In this document: positions 18,185-28,923 of the stretch, piece after piece
Layout of the letters: each line of letters opens with the position of its first letter
How positions within the stretch are numbered: the stretch's first letter is position 1
Notes under the pieces: generated by a model
What the model saw: only the letters and a program-made list of their open reading frames with translations
The model's database searches: none
What the model was told of the DNA's origin: nothing
Origin: Rhynchopus sp. YZ270_cl-10
Taxonomy: Eukaryota; Euglenozoa; Diplonemea; Diplonemida; Diplonemidae
NCBI GenBank assembly: GCA_964035575.1
Contig: OZ037860.1
Span: forward strand, 954,689 to 1,018,688
Length of the DNA stretch: 64,000 nucleotides
Direction of reading: 5' to 3'
Made by a program: the position numbers and the translations under genes

Positions 18185-19667
18185 CTAACAGGAGCGAGCG
18201 AGGAGCTTGATGAGGTCTGTGTGCTCCGTCTTCGCTTGGTTCTCGTAGCGGGTGGAGCGAAGGTTCATCTCGCGGAGCAGCTCGCCGGCAGCCTGCAAAT
18301 GTGGTGCAGATTAGTTGCCAGGTAAGGGCGGACCCGATAAGAAAATAAGCGTTCCGAACTTATACTTATTTTTTTGAGAAAAAAGTTTTTTTTTCTAAAC
18401 TTTACCTTTGGAATAAACTTTATTTTGTACGAGGGGGTAGTGGTGGTGGGTGCATAGCTGGATGAATGGGGGAGAAGTGTTCACCATCGGCTGTAATACG
18501 TGGCGTAATATGCACGCGGTTGGCTGACACGTTGAGATATTGGAAGAAATAAATGCTGAAAACTTTTGGGGGTTTCTTCATCCTTGAGTATTAACAGAAA
18601 AGGCGTATGCATACCTCAGGATCACCTCGAAGGTAAAGCTGCCGCGTTCGTTCTTTTTGCTCTAATTTGTGTTTGCGGAACTGTGCGGTGTACTCCTTTG
18701 TGCTTGAGGTGTCGAACATGACTGCGATTCGGCTTGTGAGCATTGTGTTGGCTGCGTCCTCGAGGATGTCTTCAATGAGGGAGGCGGGGTCGTAGTCCTG
18801 CACGCCTGTGGCTGCGAGGAGCTCGTTGCGTGAGGAGGCCACGATGTTGTGCATCTCTGTCATGGAGATCGGGCGGTGTCGGTACGTCTCCTCGATGCCC
18901 TGCCGCAGGACCTGCTCATGCGACACAACGCTGGCACGCAGCTGACGTTCCTCCTGCATGACACGCATCCCCCCCACCTCCTTCCACACCCGCTGCCGCA
19001 GCAACGACTGTTTGCTCCGTGTGTTCCGCCACGCTCGCTGCACCACACACGCCGCCTCATGCTTCCGCGTCCGCAACACAAACAAACGCTGCTCCCGCAC
19101 CCACCCCTCCCGTTTGTCCTTCTGCCGCTGGAAATGCGAGCACCCTTCGTTGAACATCTTAAGCGTCTTTGCCCGCTCTGCCTCACGCCGCTGTGAGCCA
19201 ATGTCCGTGCAGAAGAGTGACGCCCCTGCTGAGGCACGGCCGTCACGCTCGCGTTTTGCGGTGTGTCTGCTGTAGGCTTTGCTGCGGAGCTGTGCCATGG
19301 CGGTGTCGGGTGCGAAGGGCTCCACCTGGCCTTGCCCTGCCTCGAAGTACTTTAGGCCTGGCTGTGGGGGTGCGGGCTGCTGCACGTAGGATGCCTTCCT
19401 CTTGGGGGCGGTCGTGGGGGTATCGCGTGCTGGTGGGTACATCGGCAGCTCTGCGGCCCATGCGGACACAGATTTCTTCAACTGAGGCGACGCAACGTAG
19501 CCTGACCCGTGAAAGGGGAAGCTTGGGTTGCGTGAGCACTGCTGGCTCGGTGTGCTGCCACGATGCACACTAGACGCAGACGCAGAGGTGTACCCCAGCG
19601 ACCCCGACGAGGGCGGCCGTGGCGACAACACCGGGTTCGCGGATGGCGTGCTCTCGTACTGTCGCAT
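18185..19667 (-). CDS. IQ-motif protein, two exons
   Basis: Exon 1 (18615-19667) ends ..LYLRGDPE before GTATGCATAC. Exon 2 (18185-18292) adds AAGELLREMNLRSTRYENQA.. to a TAG after CACATTTGCAG. The phase-0 join gives 386 residues. The ATG at 19667 lies one base after CTCACCTAG, a trans-splice acceptor. Residues 1-130 are Ser/Pro-rich linker. Residues 205-220 (AACVVQRAWRNTRSKQ) match the calmodulin-binding IQ consensus. The segment around it is basic and helical, and the C-terminal 130 residues are charged helix. IQ proteins of this kind in protists are often flagellar or microtubule-associated, which is inference here. No enzyme domain is visible. Confidence 0.82.
18293..18614 (-). other. Intron of the IQ-motif gene
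   Basis: 322-bp intron with GTATGC donor and TTTGCAG acceptor. T-rich on the plus strand; no repeat copy recognised inside. Confidence 0.8.
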
Positions 19668-20050
19668 TCTAGGTGAGGTCGACCCTAGGACCCACCCAAG
19701 CAGTGGGCAGGCAGGTAGGGTGAGGTATCAGTAACCCCTTTTATTCTCTCAAAATTTCCCAAAGGCCCACACAATGGGACATACAATATCTGGGGTGTGG
19801 GTGAGGGGACGGCTTTGTTCTTTTTCCCGTTCCTGGTGCTGGTGGTGGTGGTGGTGGTGTGGTGGTGTGGTGGTGTCCTGAAGGCTGGTGGCAGCTCACG
19901 AGGGTGAGTACTGCTTGGTTGTTTGCCGCCATTATTTTCTGAAGATCGGACTGGGCCTCCCAAAATGCAGCCGGGGACAGTTTCCCTTTTCTTTGAGGGC
20001 AACACAGAGAGCACTCCCACCGACATTTGTCATTAGAAAAAAAGTTTACT

Positions 20051-20135
20051 TGCAATACAAAGCCCTCTCTTGAACAGTGTACCTTGGTACAATGACCGGC
20101 TGTAGCGGGGTGGACACCCCAGCCATGCAGTCCTA
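20051..20135 (+). repeat. RepA copy
   Basis: TTGCAATACAAAGCCCTCTC to CAGCCATGCAGTCCTAAC, with small changes in the middle. Confidence 0.8.
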
Positions 20136-20489
20136 ACAAGATGCCAAAGGAGAGAGTAGAAAGTAGAGAACGGAGAGAAGAGAGGAGCTATTTTTTTTTC
20201 TTCACAAAAAAGAAAGAAGAAACCAGCATCAGAGATTGTCTGTGTTCTGTGTTGAGGGGAAAGGGGGCGGGGTGGGCCTTTAAGATTTTCAACTATTTTG
20301 TTTCTAATTCTTAAAATTGGAGTCTTTTTTTTACCCCATTTTTCTACCTCTCTTTTCTAATTGCCTTAAGAGGAAAAACGCTTAATCCGTACCTCTGGTC
20401 TAAACCACCTTCTAGTTTGCTACATTTTCAAAAAATTAATAATATACACACACAGCAAAGACGAAAAAAAAAAAACAAAAAGAGAATTC

Positions 20490-20562
20490 GAAAGTGCAAA
20501 CGCCTCACCGTTTCATCGGCGGACGCAGACACTGGTTCTCCGCGGGTTATCAAACCCCAAAC
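20490..20562 (+). repeat. RepC copy
   Basis: AAAGTGCAAACGCCTCACC.. then GGCGGACGCAGACACTG and CGCGGGTTATCAAACCCC. It shares the variant CCTCACCGTTTCATCGG insert with the partial copy at 59352. Confidence 0.75.
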
Positions 20563-20571
20563 GAAAGGCTT

Positions 20572-20606
20572 TATAAGATCAAACTAAGACTCGCTTAGTC
20601 ATCTTC
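20572..20606. repeat. RepB hairpin copy
   Basis: ATAAGATCAAACTAAGACTC then GCTTAGTCATCTTC, placed straight after a RepC copy. Confidence 0.6.
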
Positions 20607-20688
20607 TCAAAAAAAAAACTGTTAAAAGGGATGCATATTGGGGCGTAGTACTATTCAACAGGGTTTGAAAGCTTGTTTGCTTGTTTTT

Positions 20689-20750
20689 GAAAATTTGGTT
20701 GTATTAGTGTAGACACCCGAGGATGAACTCCACTATAGAGGGGTTTGAAA
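20689..20750 (+). repeat. RepD copy
   Basis: AAAATTTGGTTGTATTAGTG then GACACCCGAGGATGAACTCC, the reference form of a roughly 50-bp family with five other copies here. Confidence 0.8.
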
Positions 20751-20875
20751 GTTAGTTTTGTTTTGTTTTGTTTTTGCTACTTTATTTTGTTCTTTTTTGT
20801 TTTGTTGTTGTTTACTTTCGCAGCATGACCAAGGGTCGTTAAGACATGGTACGTTACTTTTTGAGATGACGATTT

Positions 20876-20908
20876 CGGAGGATGAACTCCACTATAGAGG
20901 GGTGTTTG
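20876..20908 (+). repeat. RepD copy, 3' part, local duplication
   Basis: GGAGGATGAACTCCACTATA with the same GAGGGG downstream flank as the copy at 20689, so the two are a local duplication. Confidence 0.65.
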
Positions 20909-21757
20909 TTTTTTTTTTATTTTTGCTACTCTGTTTGTTTTGTATTGCAGTTCAATATTATTCAACAGGGGGGTTTCTAAAATATGGGAGGGATGGTGGG
21001 AAGACCTAAACAGGGGGGTGATTTGGTGCGGTACCGCATTTCGCCACTGTCTTCTGTGAGGGAACAGAGAAGGAATTTCTGCGACGTCGCATATTTCTTT
21101 TTCTTTTTCTTTTTTTTAAATTATTGTTACTCGCTAAGTGTATGCGGGAGTTTAAAAAGAAGAAAAAAAAAATTATAAGATGAGCACACAAATATTTTTT
21201 GTTGGGGGTTACGGGGTGGAGGGGTTTTGAAAGAACACTCGCTATTGGGTGAAAAGAGAGAGAGAGAGAGTTAGAGAAAGAGAAACACATCGCCCCTGAA
21301 CAGAGGCATCGCATCTTCTGACAATAGCCTATCTACCCTCATGAATTAAGCCAGTACCACTGGTGTCCAATAAAAATCATTCAAAAAAAAAAATAGTAGG
21401 ATCGGGTAGGTAAAGTTGTTTTTTCGTTGACTGCACAAATCCTGTTTTGAGGGATGATTTGGCGACCGTACCCCGGTACTACTTTTTCTCCTTTAAAGCA
21501 AGCTTAAAGGAGTTGTAACAAAACAAAAACATCCTTTTTTAGGACAACGTTATAATTGTAATCTACAAGGGGGAAGGGGGATCTTTTTTTGGGGCCAATC
21601 TAAAATAACAAGAGAAAATTTAAAGAAAAAAGAAGCATCCCTGCTGTGGCTCACGCCAAAAATAAAGTGTCTTTTTTTGTACTTATTTTGTGATACAAAA
21701 AGTGTTATGGGCCACACCAATCCCACAAAATTTTACTCCATAAATAACATTACCATT

Positions 21758-24700
21758 TCATTGTTGCAACTGCATTTGGTTGATCGCTGACTTTACTCCT
21801 GATGTTTTCAATGAAAACCCGAAGGATGAATCAGCTAGCCCTGGAAGGGGTGCGATGTGACTGGTGTCCTCTCCTGCCTCATTCAGGTATTTGATGTCCG
21901 AGATGTAGGTCTCCAGGAGCTGCGCGTTGTGACACCTTGCTGAGTGAGCGGAAGACCGCATTTCCGTTGCTGACGCGATTAATGCGTTTTTCTTCGCAAG
22001 AAGCTCCCTCTGCAGGCGATCAAACTCCGATTCTATCATGTGTTTGTTCGCTTCGGCCACTTCGGCTGCCATTTTCTCTTCTTCCTCTAACGTTGCTTTC
22101 AAGGTCAGCGCATTGGTCAACTGTCTGTTACTCGGTATCTGCGCATGCGTTCTGTTGCCTTCCCTCCCCCCGCTTTGCTCTGAATACTCTGACACAGTGC
22201 GGTCCCTTCTTGAGGAGGAGCGCCCCCCTCCGGGGCGGTGTTTCTTTACTTTGAGGTATACGACGTAGCGTGGCAGCACCCTTGCAGCGTCGCCGGTAAC
22301 GTATTGTGTGGCGACCTGGCCTTCGTCGGCACCTTCTGTGACATAGGGGTAGTCGATAGCTAGGGTGTCTGGAGGAGGAACACCATGCTGTACCGCTTTG
22401 TCTTGTTCTTGGAGAAGCATTTTTCGGAGTCGTGTGCAGTCAGGGAGGGGGCCAACTTTGCTAGCGGCGCGTCTGCTTGCAGGGCGTGCGACGCATCCCA
22501 TGACGACTTCGCAAAGGAGAAGCTTCTTTGTTGCAGTGGATGAAGCAGATGGGCCACCCACAATATGCGCCTCAGTGGAGAAGACTAGACACCCGGTCCT
22601 GCTTGCTTCACCAAACAAAGCGTCGCTGGTGACCTCTGTCAGAGGAGGCATGGAGGGCCCTGCAAAATAGAGCACCTTCTTCTGTCGGTTCTCTGCACGG
22701 AGGGAATCCTTGGCGGCTTTGTATTGTCCGCAGATGCGTGCTCCGGGGATGAGTTGGCGGATGCGGGTGACCTGTACAGCGATGTCGGGGCTGCATGTGA
22801 TGGAGGACATTACAACGGATTCGACCTGCGTGAAGAGGTCGGTGCCAGGGCTGAGTGAGTCGCGTCGTCCCTCCATGACGTTGTGGTGCACGGAGAGGGA
22901 GGACGGTGATGCAAAGGAGGTAGGTGCTGGTGGCTGGTGGGATTGTGCGTGTGTCTTGGCACGTCGCCATTGCCGTTCAATGCGTGCAGCCTCCGAAGGT
23001 GAAAACCGCAGCTGCACCTCGCAAAGCAAAAGAACCTCATCCGAAGTGCACCGGAAGATGTCCTCCACCTTACAGCCCTTCGCCAAAAGCTTTTCGTTGA
23101 AGTCTGTCCACAGCTCTGCATCTGACGTCGCTTCGTGATGTGCTTCTGACGCACCCGACTTTGATGCACGCCGTTTACGCGGTTCGGGTTTCACCTCTGC
23201 TTCCGCAGACGCATCGCTGAAGTCGAGCGCCTCCTGGGGCTCTGTGGCGTGCAGTGGCTTCTTGGTGTTCTTAACAGGTGTCGGTGTCTTGCCGTAGGGG
23301 GTGTTGTTCACAACGCGCTTCTTGCGTGCTTGCTCCTCCTCCTCATGTTCCTTCCGTTCCTCTTCTGCGCGTTGCCTGCGTTCTTCTTCGGCACGCTCTT
23401 TTTTCTCTTTGGCTTCCTTCAGTTCGCGCTTCCGTTCGCGTTCACGTTCTTGCCTTGCTTCGTCATCTTTGCGGCGTTGTCTCTCTACTTCACGCTGTTC
23501 TTCACGCTCCTTTTCAAGCTCACGTTGGTGTTCCTCTTCTGCCTCCTCCTCTTCCTCCGCACGGCGTTGTGCTTCTTTCTGCTCTCTTTTTGCGCGCTCC
23601 TCACACTCTACACGCTCTTCTTCATGTTCACGTTCACGCTCTTTTTCACGCTCCTCCCTTTCAGCGATGTCACGTTCCCTTTCCCGTTCCTCCTCTGCCT
23701 CGGCTTCTTCTTCTTCACGGAGACGCTCACGACGACGCTCTTCTGCAGCCTGCTCTTCTCTTTCCCTTTCCCGCTCCTTTTCCTCCTCCTCCTCCCGTTT
23801 CTTCTTCTCCTCCTTCTTCTTTTCCTCCGCCCTCTGCATCGGGTTTGTTACCGACATATCCAAAGCGGACATCTCCATATCTTCTTCAGTAGGTTCCTGC
23901 TCTGGTACCCCTGGTAATGTAGGAGTACCTACCCGTACGGTTGACTCCTTTTCACTCTCTTCCTCTGATGCCATGCCTTGAGCCAATGATTCCAACATTG
24001 TAGCTAGCCGTCCTTTCTTTGACTCTGTAGGTGAAGGTGATGGAGATGAATTGGATGCAGCTTCAGCAGCGACAGAAGGCGGGGCAGGTGTCTCCTCCAC
24101 CATGCGGAAAGGGGAGACAGAGGGGACAACCGTATAGGTCCTCCCATCGACAATGTCCTGTGGAAGCACCTCTGCACCAAAGTCGTCGCGGAGCACATAG
24201 CTCCCTTCTACGCCAAATTTTTTAACTTCCTCGTCAATCTGTTTTTGCGCAGATCCATCTGCAACCTTGACAGTCCATTCTATATCATTATGCGAAAGGG
24301 TCACACTCTTTGTCCTTCCTGCCGCGGTTTTTAGCAAGGTTGCTTTGGTGGCAGCGTCAAGCAATGCAGTTGTCGCAGGGCTGGCCGTTCTTGAATGCCC
24401 AGGGCGCGACCCGGATGGGTTGCGCTTCTCTTCAAAACGGAGTGCCATTACCGCTGCATCCTTCGCGGCCGCCTTCACCTCATCCGCAGAGTGTACAGGC
24501 ATGCCTTCGATATGGGTTAAACGTCTGTCAATAAAATCAGAAAGTCCTGCCCTCCGTGCTGGGCTGTCCCCCTCCGCAAGATGCGATAACCGTAAATTCG
24601 CCTCAAACGTTGCACCCAATGTTTCCCCTTGCGCTTTTGTCAACGTCACCGTATTCTCATCACCTCTCTCTACGTGAGCACGAACCAGCTTGCGTCCTTG

Positions 24701-24868
24701 CGATTCCGAGCGTTGTGATGGAGGGGCACGTGTCCCGGTCATAGTAGAGGCTCTACTTCCAAAGCTATCTGAGAGACCACGAGAAGAAGGTAGTCTCGCA
24801 AGAACCTCAGGGCGGATACCCCCTCTGCCACGTCCAACAGGCGGGATGCGATCGCGTGGAACCGCCAT
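21758..24868 (-). CDS. PDZ - charged helix - PARP-like protein
   Basis: 1036 residues from the ATG at 24868. ATTATCACCACAG, about 35 bases upstream, follows a C/T tract and fits a trans-splice acceptor. Residues 73-147 look like a PDZ domain: TVTLTKAQGETLGATFEANL, then DRRLTHIEGMPVHSADEV and a final strand AVMALRFEEK. About 345-600 is an extreme Glu/Arg/Lys segment (EEEKEREREREEQAAEERRR), a single alpha-helix or coiled coil. About 730-930 resembles a PARP-type ADP-ribosyltransferase fold: KKVLYFAGPSMPP, TGCLVFSTEAHIV, KKLLLCEVVMGC and VTGDAARVLPRYVVYLKVKK. The usual catalytic His and final Glu are not evident, so if the fold is right it is probably inactive or divergent. A short coiled coil follows (KATLEEEEKMAAEVAEANKH). 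No close relative is recognised. Confidence 0.8.
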   Translation of the reverse strand: MAVPRDRIPPVGRGRGGIRPEVLARLPSSRGLSDSFGSRASTMTGTRAPPSQRSESQGRKLVRAHVERGDENTVTLTKAQGETLGATFEANLRLSHLAEGDSPARRAGLSDFIDRRLTHIEGMPVHSADEVKAAAKDAAVMALRFEEKRNPSGSRPGHSRTASPATTALLDAATKATLLKTAAGRTKSVTLSHNDIEWTVKVADGSAQKQIDEEVKKFGVEGSYVLRDDFGAEVLPQDIVDGRTYTVVPSVSPFRMVEETPAPPSVAAEAASNSSPSPSPTESKKGRLATMLESLAQGMASEEESEKESTVRVGTPTLPGVPEQEPTEEDMEMSALDMSVTNPMQRAEEKKKEEKKKREEEEEKEREREREEQAAEERRRERLREEEEAEAEEERERERDIAEREEREKEREREHEEERVECEERAKREQKEAQRRAEEEEEAEEEHQRELEKEREEQREVERQRRKDDEARQERERERKRELKEAKEKKERAEEERRQRAEEERKEHEEEEQARKKRVVNNTPYGKTPTPVKNTKKPLHATEPQEALDFSDASAEAEVKPEPRKRRASKSGASEAHHEATSDAELWTDFNEKLLAKGCKVEDIFRCTSDEVLLLCEVQLRFSPSEAARIERQWRRAKTHAQSHQPPAPTSFASPSSLSVHHNVMEGRRDSLSPGTDLFTQVESVVMSSITCSPDIAVQVTRIRQLIPGARICGQYKAAKDSLRAENRQKKVLYFAGPSMPPLTEVTSDALFGEASRTGCLVFSTEAHIVGGPSASSTATKKLLLCEVVMGCVARPASRRAASKVGPLPDCTRLRKMLLQEQDKAVQHGVPPPDTLAIDYPYVTEGADEGQVATQYVTGDAARVLPRYVVYLKVKKHRPGGGRSSSRRDRTVSEYSEQSGGREGNRTHAQIPSNRQLTNALTLKATLEEEEKMAAEVAEANKHMIESEFDRLQRELLAKKNALIASATEMRSSAHSARCHNAQLLETYISDIKYLNEAGEDTSHIAPLPGLADSSFGFSLKTSGVKSAINQMQLQQ

Positions 24869-25217
24869 TTTACTATTTGGCAGGTTTTTGTGTACTGCTT
24901 CTGTGGTGATAATGGAGAAGGGGGGAAATGCGAGGGGGATAGGGGGTAAAGGAAAAAATGGCTTTTTGCGGAGTTTGCTTTCTAAGGGGGTTGGTTGGTA
25001 ATATGGCGGGGGGGGTAATGCTTGTTGTTCTGCAAGGGAACAATAAATGGGGGGGTTTTGATAGTACCAACGTAGGGTGTAGGTACTGGGGGGGGAGAAA
25101 AATACGACGTTACCCAAAAGGCTAGGATGATTCTTACAAAAGGCATTCAGCTCAGTTTGTGGTTTTCGTTCAGGTGGAAGGGGGGGGGGGATGGTGTGGA
25201 GGGGGTGTGTGGGCGTT

Positions 25218-26520
25218 TTACAGCCCTCTTGCAGCCTCCTCCGCACGTCTGAGTGCCTCTTCCTGTTCTTGCTTTGCCTCTTCTGCTTCGTCAGCAGCAC
25301 GCTTTGCCAGTGCAGCGTTGTACGTTGCTTCCTGTGCAGAAAAGTGTCATGAAAACTGAACAAAAAATTGCAATGTATTTATCCTCACTATGAAGGAGAC
25401 GGGGTGGTGCTGTCCACGTTCACTTCGGGGGAACTGAGACTGGTGGTGGACGCAAGACGCTTAAACAAAATTATGGTAAGACCTCCAGAGCGGGTGCCAC
25501 TAATTCGAGACGTATTCGCGACATTTTGGAGGCCGTGGGCTATAGCGGACGAGAGTGTCATATTTCCACCAGATTCCTTTGCTCGGTCTGCTTTTCGTCC
25601 ACCGCAGTTACACTGCGTGAAGACTATGAGATGTGCACAGACGAAGCAGAGATACTGAAATAAGCCTACAAGTACTTCTTCACCGGAAGAGGAGAGCACT
25701 GCTGAAGAGTTCATAGAAAAAGGATGGGCAGATGTAACGAACACCCGCAATGTTTCGAGCAAAACGGGCCCTTCACCTGAAGTGGCGATCCTGACATCGT
25801 CATGCTGAAGGATTTCGAAGACTTCCTCAGCTTCATCACCGAACGACATGTGAGCTGCACGCGTTAAGACGTGGGCAGAGTTCATGCAGTGTGCGCAAGA
25901 GGCAGCTGCGCACCTGCAGAATCACCCATCAAGTACTGGAGCCAAGTATGTCTGGTTACAGGTTCGTGATACCGCCGCAGATGTTGCAAAGACGCTGGCA
26001 AACCCAAAGTAAATTTCAACGACACTTCAAAATAGCGACCATGAACGGTTCCATTTGGAGAGAAAGAGATGCAAAAAAGTTGGACGACTCAAAACTAATA
26101 ACATACGTCAATCACATCGAGCTGGTCCGGGTTCAGGGAACGTGCCTTTCCGTCTTCGAAGCGGACGTTTGCGCGGGAGCCCTTCATTTCGACGAACTTG
26201 CCGACAAGGCCTCTGACATCTGCGCGGGCACCCTGGTTGGCTGCGAGGAACTGGCCCTCGGCGAAAGCACCTTCCGGCTTTGCTGGCGCGGCAGCGGCAG
26301 GGGCAGGGGTGGGGGCGGGGGTGGGTGCCGGCGGTGTTGGTGTCGCTTCGGCCACCTGCGTCGGCGCCTGCTTAGCCACCGGCGCCTCGTCGTCAGTGCT
26401 GTCCTCAGCCACCTTCGGACGTCTGTTCACATCCTCCACTGCGTCCCCCTTCTTCATGCACATCAACACAGCCAAACCCACAGCGACCGCAGACGCACCC
26501 AAAACGACATTGTTATTCAT
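25218..26520 (-). CDS. N-terminally membrane-anchored small protein, two exons
   Basis: Exon 1 (26107-26520) encodes 138 residues ending LDVID before GTATGTTATT. Exon 2 (25218-25331) adds EATYNAALAKRAADEAEEAK.. to a TAA, after TTTTCTGCACAG. The phase-0 join gives 175 residues. The ATG at 26520 follows ACTCTACCAG by about 20 bases. Residues 5-23 form a single membrane helix with a basic flank (VVLGASAVAVGLAVLMCMKKG). A Pro/Ala/Thr linker (APTPAPTPAPAAAAP) follows. A small beta-type module GQFLAANQGARADVRGLVGK..VRFEDGKARSLNPDQLDVID precedes a Glu/Ala-rich helix. The module recalls Tudor/KOW-size barrels, but I cannot assign it. The intron carries a retroelement relic on the opposite strand. Confidence 0.85.
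25388..26060 (+). pseudogene. Reverse-transcriptase relic, antisense in an intron
   Basis: The plus strand reads SGELRLVVDARRLNKIMVRPPERVPLIRDVF at about 25425-25520, the LRLVVDxRxLN block of Ty3/gypsy-type reverse transcriptases. Further pieces (DFEDFLSFITERHV near 25810-25850; an open stretch MQCAQEAAAHLQNHPSSTGA near 25880-25945) are in other frames or behind stops. It is therefore broken by frameshifts and nonsense changes. It lies wholly within the intron of the membrane-anchored gene and is one of very few coding-like stretches on the plus strand. Confidence 0.6.
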
Positions 26521-26766
26521 CTCTATTCCCGTGTTGTTCCTGGTAGAGTAATGTAGTAAGTGGGAGAGGTTGTCCAGTGTAGGGCTATCGGGAAAGTAAA
26601 GTTCGGGAGAGAATAGTAAGAGAAATCGTAGGAAACTCTCCAAGGAGAGAGGGGGCGGTGCCCCACGTTGTATCTATTCGCACCACGGCTACCACGTCTA
26701 CAGACGAGAGACACAGTGAAGAGGGGGTGGACGTGGTGCCGTGCAGCATGCATCTGTAAGCAGCGT

Positions 26767-28341
26767 CTACTCGCTGCACCACGGCTCCCACGTCAGAACA
26801 CCGGACATGTTCACAGGGGCTCCGTTCTCGCACGGGTACGGTACATATCCCTCGCACTGTGCGTTGGGGCATCCGTAAGTGGCGGTCTTCCAGTACTCGG
26901 TGATGCGTGCATCCAGCTCCTGCGCAATCTGCATGTTGCTTGGGTCATCAAGCGAAAGGGGTGTGTGCTCGTCAGGATCCGTACACAGATCAAAGAGAAG
27001 CATCGTGTTGTTTGGGTTGGAAGGCAGTGGCACATCACGAAGAAGCAGCTCGTCCAGCATGAACTCCGCAAGCAGTGGGTTTGTCGCGTTCGGTGGTGGG
27101 ATCCATCCACCAGGCTTCCCACCGTCCCCAAGAATCAGCTTGTGGCATCCCTTGCGCAGAGCAGGTCCATGAACGCCGACATTTGAATCAGTGATACCAT
27201 AGTACACATCGTCACGTGCAGCATCAGTTGACTGGTCCGTCAACTGCTTCCACTGGCTGAAGCCGTCCCAAGGGAAGCATGTGTCACAGGTGACGTCCAC
27301 AAGATCGGTGATGGTGGGAAGCCAGTCCGCAGCGTGCATGAGGTCTGGGAAACGCCCAGGTGCAACCTGGTTGGCCAGGTCCTTTCCAGTCCAGATGAAC
27401 GCACTTGCCTTTGTTCCTCCCTCCCACAGAGAGCACTTCGACCCACGCAGAGGCCAGTTGCTGGAGCCCTGGGGAGCACAAGTCTCAGATGGACCTCCGT
27501 TGTCAGTGGTGAATAGAAGCAACGTGTTGTCCAACATTCCCTTGTTCTCGAGAGCTGTGGTCACATTCGCAATGCCCTCATCCAGACACGCAAGCATTCC
27601 TGCGTAGATTGCACGCTTCCCTGTCAAACCCATAGCTGTGTAAGGTGCGATATACTGATCAGGAGCCTGGGCCGGTGAGTGCACAGCCTGGTAAGCAAGG
27701 TAGAGGAACAGTGGCTCGTCCACAGGGTGTGCCTCCACAACCTTGACAGCCTCGCTGGTGAAGAGGTTGGTGCTGTACGTGCCGTTTGCGGAGTAGTCAA
27801 CAATCGAGCATCCCTTGCCACAACGTGGCGTGCTGTCACGACGCATGTCGTATCCACCCTTCCCGGCAGTGTGCTTGAAGTAGTCCTCACCTCCGTTGTA
27901 GAACCCGTAGAAGGAGTCAAACCCTCTGAACGTTGGTGTCATGTCGTAGCTGTACATGCCCAGATGCCACTTCCCGATGGCGTGTGTTTTGTACCCGTTC
28001 TTTCCCAACACATCCGCCATCGTCGTCTCGTTCTTGGCCAGACCGTAGGTGTCGCCGACAGGAATAGCGTTGTTGATACCAGTGTGGAGAGGGTACCTTC
28101 CGCTGAGGATTGTGGTGCGTGTGGGACTGCACGACGGCTGCACGTAGTACCCATCAAGAATCTTCCCCTCGCGCGCAAAACGGTCGCTCGCAGGAGTCTT
28201 GATCTGCGGAGTCTCTGAAAGGAACCCCATGTCGTCGTGGCCCAGATCGTCAATCACAAGAAACAAAATATTCGGCTTCTTTGCCGACACAGCTGTGCAC
28301 AGCAGCAGCAGTGGTGCAAGCATCCCCATGGGTGTTCTCAT
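26767..28341 (-). CDS. Secreted sulfatase, copy 1
   Basis: 524 residues from the ATG at 28341, with CACGCCACAG just upstream as a trans-splice acceptor. A cleavable signal peptide is clear (MRTPMGMLAPLLLLCTAVSA). Formylglycine-type sulfatase features are all present: metal ligands in FLVIDDLGHDD, the CSPTR signature at Cys71 that is converted to formylglycine, GKWHLG near 124, YQAVHSP, and TDNGG. Several N-glycosylation sequons (NET, NGT, NVT, NAT) and many cysteines fit an extracellular or lysosomal protein. It hydrolyses sulfate esters; the arylsulfatase A/B-like layout does not fix the substrate. A second gene with the same length at 33434-35008 is nearly identical. The upstream frame is open but lacks a better start. 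Confidence 0.95.
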   Translation of the reverse strand: MRTPMGMLAPLLLLCTAVSAKKPNILFLVIDDLGHDDMGFLSETPQIKTPASDRFAREGKILDGYYVQPSCSPTRTTILSGRYPLHTGINNAIPVGDTYGLAKNETTMADVLGKNGYKTHAIGKWHLGMYSYDMTPTFRGFDSFYGFYNGGEDYFKHTAGKGGYDMRRDSTPRCGKGCSIVDYSANGTYSTNLFTSEAVKVVEAHPVDEPLFLYLAYQAVHSPAQAPDQYIAPYTAMGLTGKRAIYAGMLACLDEGIANVTTALENKGMLDNTLLLFTTDNGGPSETCAPQGSSNWPLRGSKCSLWEGGTKASAFIWTGKDLANQVAPGRFPDLMHAADWLPTITDLVDVTCDTCFPWDGFSQWKQLTDQSTDAARDDVYYGITDSNVGVHGPALRKGCHKLILGDGGKPGGWIPPPNATNPLLAEFMLDELLLRDVPLPSNPNNTMLLFDLCTDPDEHTPLSLDDPSNMQIAQELDARITEYWKTATYGCPNAQCEGYVPYPCENGAPVNMSGVLTWEPWCSE

Positions 28342-28923
28342 GTTGTTCTGTGGCGTGGGTTGTGAGGATGTTGCATGTCTACACGACGGGAGAGTCGTGC
28401 CACCCCCAATGCCAGCTAACAGAAGTTGCGGTTGTAACACAGAAGGGCAGCCGCCCCCCGGAGCTCCGGAACCCCTCTCCATGCATGGAGTCAGAGACGG
28501 CAACAAGATGCCCTGCGCCTGGTCTGTGTCAGGTCAAAACCAAACACAAAAAACCCCACAAAACAAAGCACCAAAACAGCTGGTACAGATCTCAAAGTAA
28601 AAAGCAAAAGGAACACCCACTCTTTTTTTCTAAATCATTTTTTTTCTGTAGAGTCTTGAGACTTGCAAAAAATAAACTTAAACGAAAGGGTCCTGTCCGT
28701 AGCCTTCGGGCGCTGGCAGGAAAAAAAAACAATAAAATAGCAAAAAAACACTTCAAAACGACCCCAAGGTGCTTTCTGTGTGAACTGAATACAATGTCCT
28801 TGCAGACAATGTGCCCGCGCAAAAAAGAAAAATGCAGGCAAAATTAAAGGATAGTAAAAATACGGCGTGCGGAGGATAGGAGAGTTCTGTTAAATACGAC
28901 TACGAAGAAGTGAGCAGTCACAT
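28342..28923. other. Intergenic, no gene seen
   Basis: The first 35 bases after the sulfatase start match the flank of the other sulfatase copy, up to a GATGTTGCAT at 28366-28375. The rest is A/T-rich and unremarkable. Confidence 0.6.

Larger units (their letters stand above)
19668..21757. other. 2.1 kb repeat-rich spacer
   Basis: Holds a GGT microsatellite (about 19838-19872), RepA (20051-20135), RepC (20490-20562), RepB (20572-20606), two RepD copies (20689-20750 and 20876-20908) and a GA microsatellite near 21257-21270. No gene seen. Confidence 0.6.

Noticed and set aside
23249-23981. Plus-strand frames of about 220 codons, Leu/Phe- or Ser/Arg-rich
   Set aside because: They are shadows of the Glu/Arg repeat helix on the minus strand; the codon bias of that repeat keeps all frames open.
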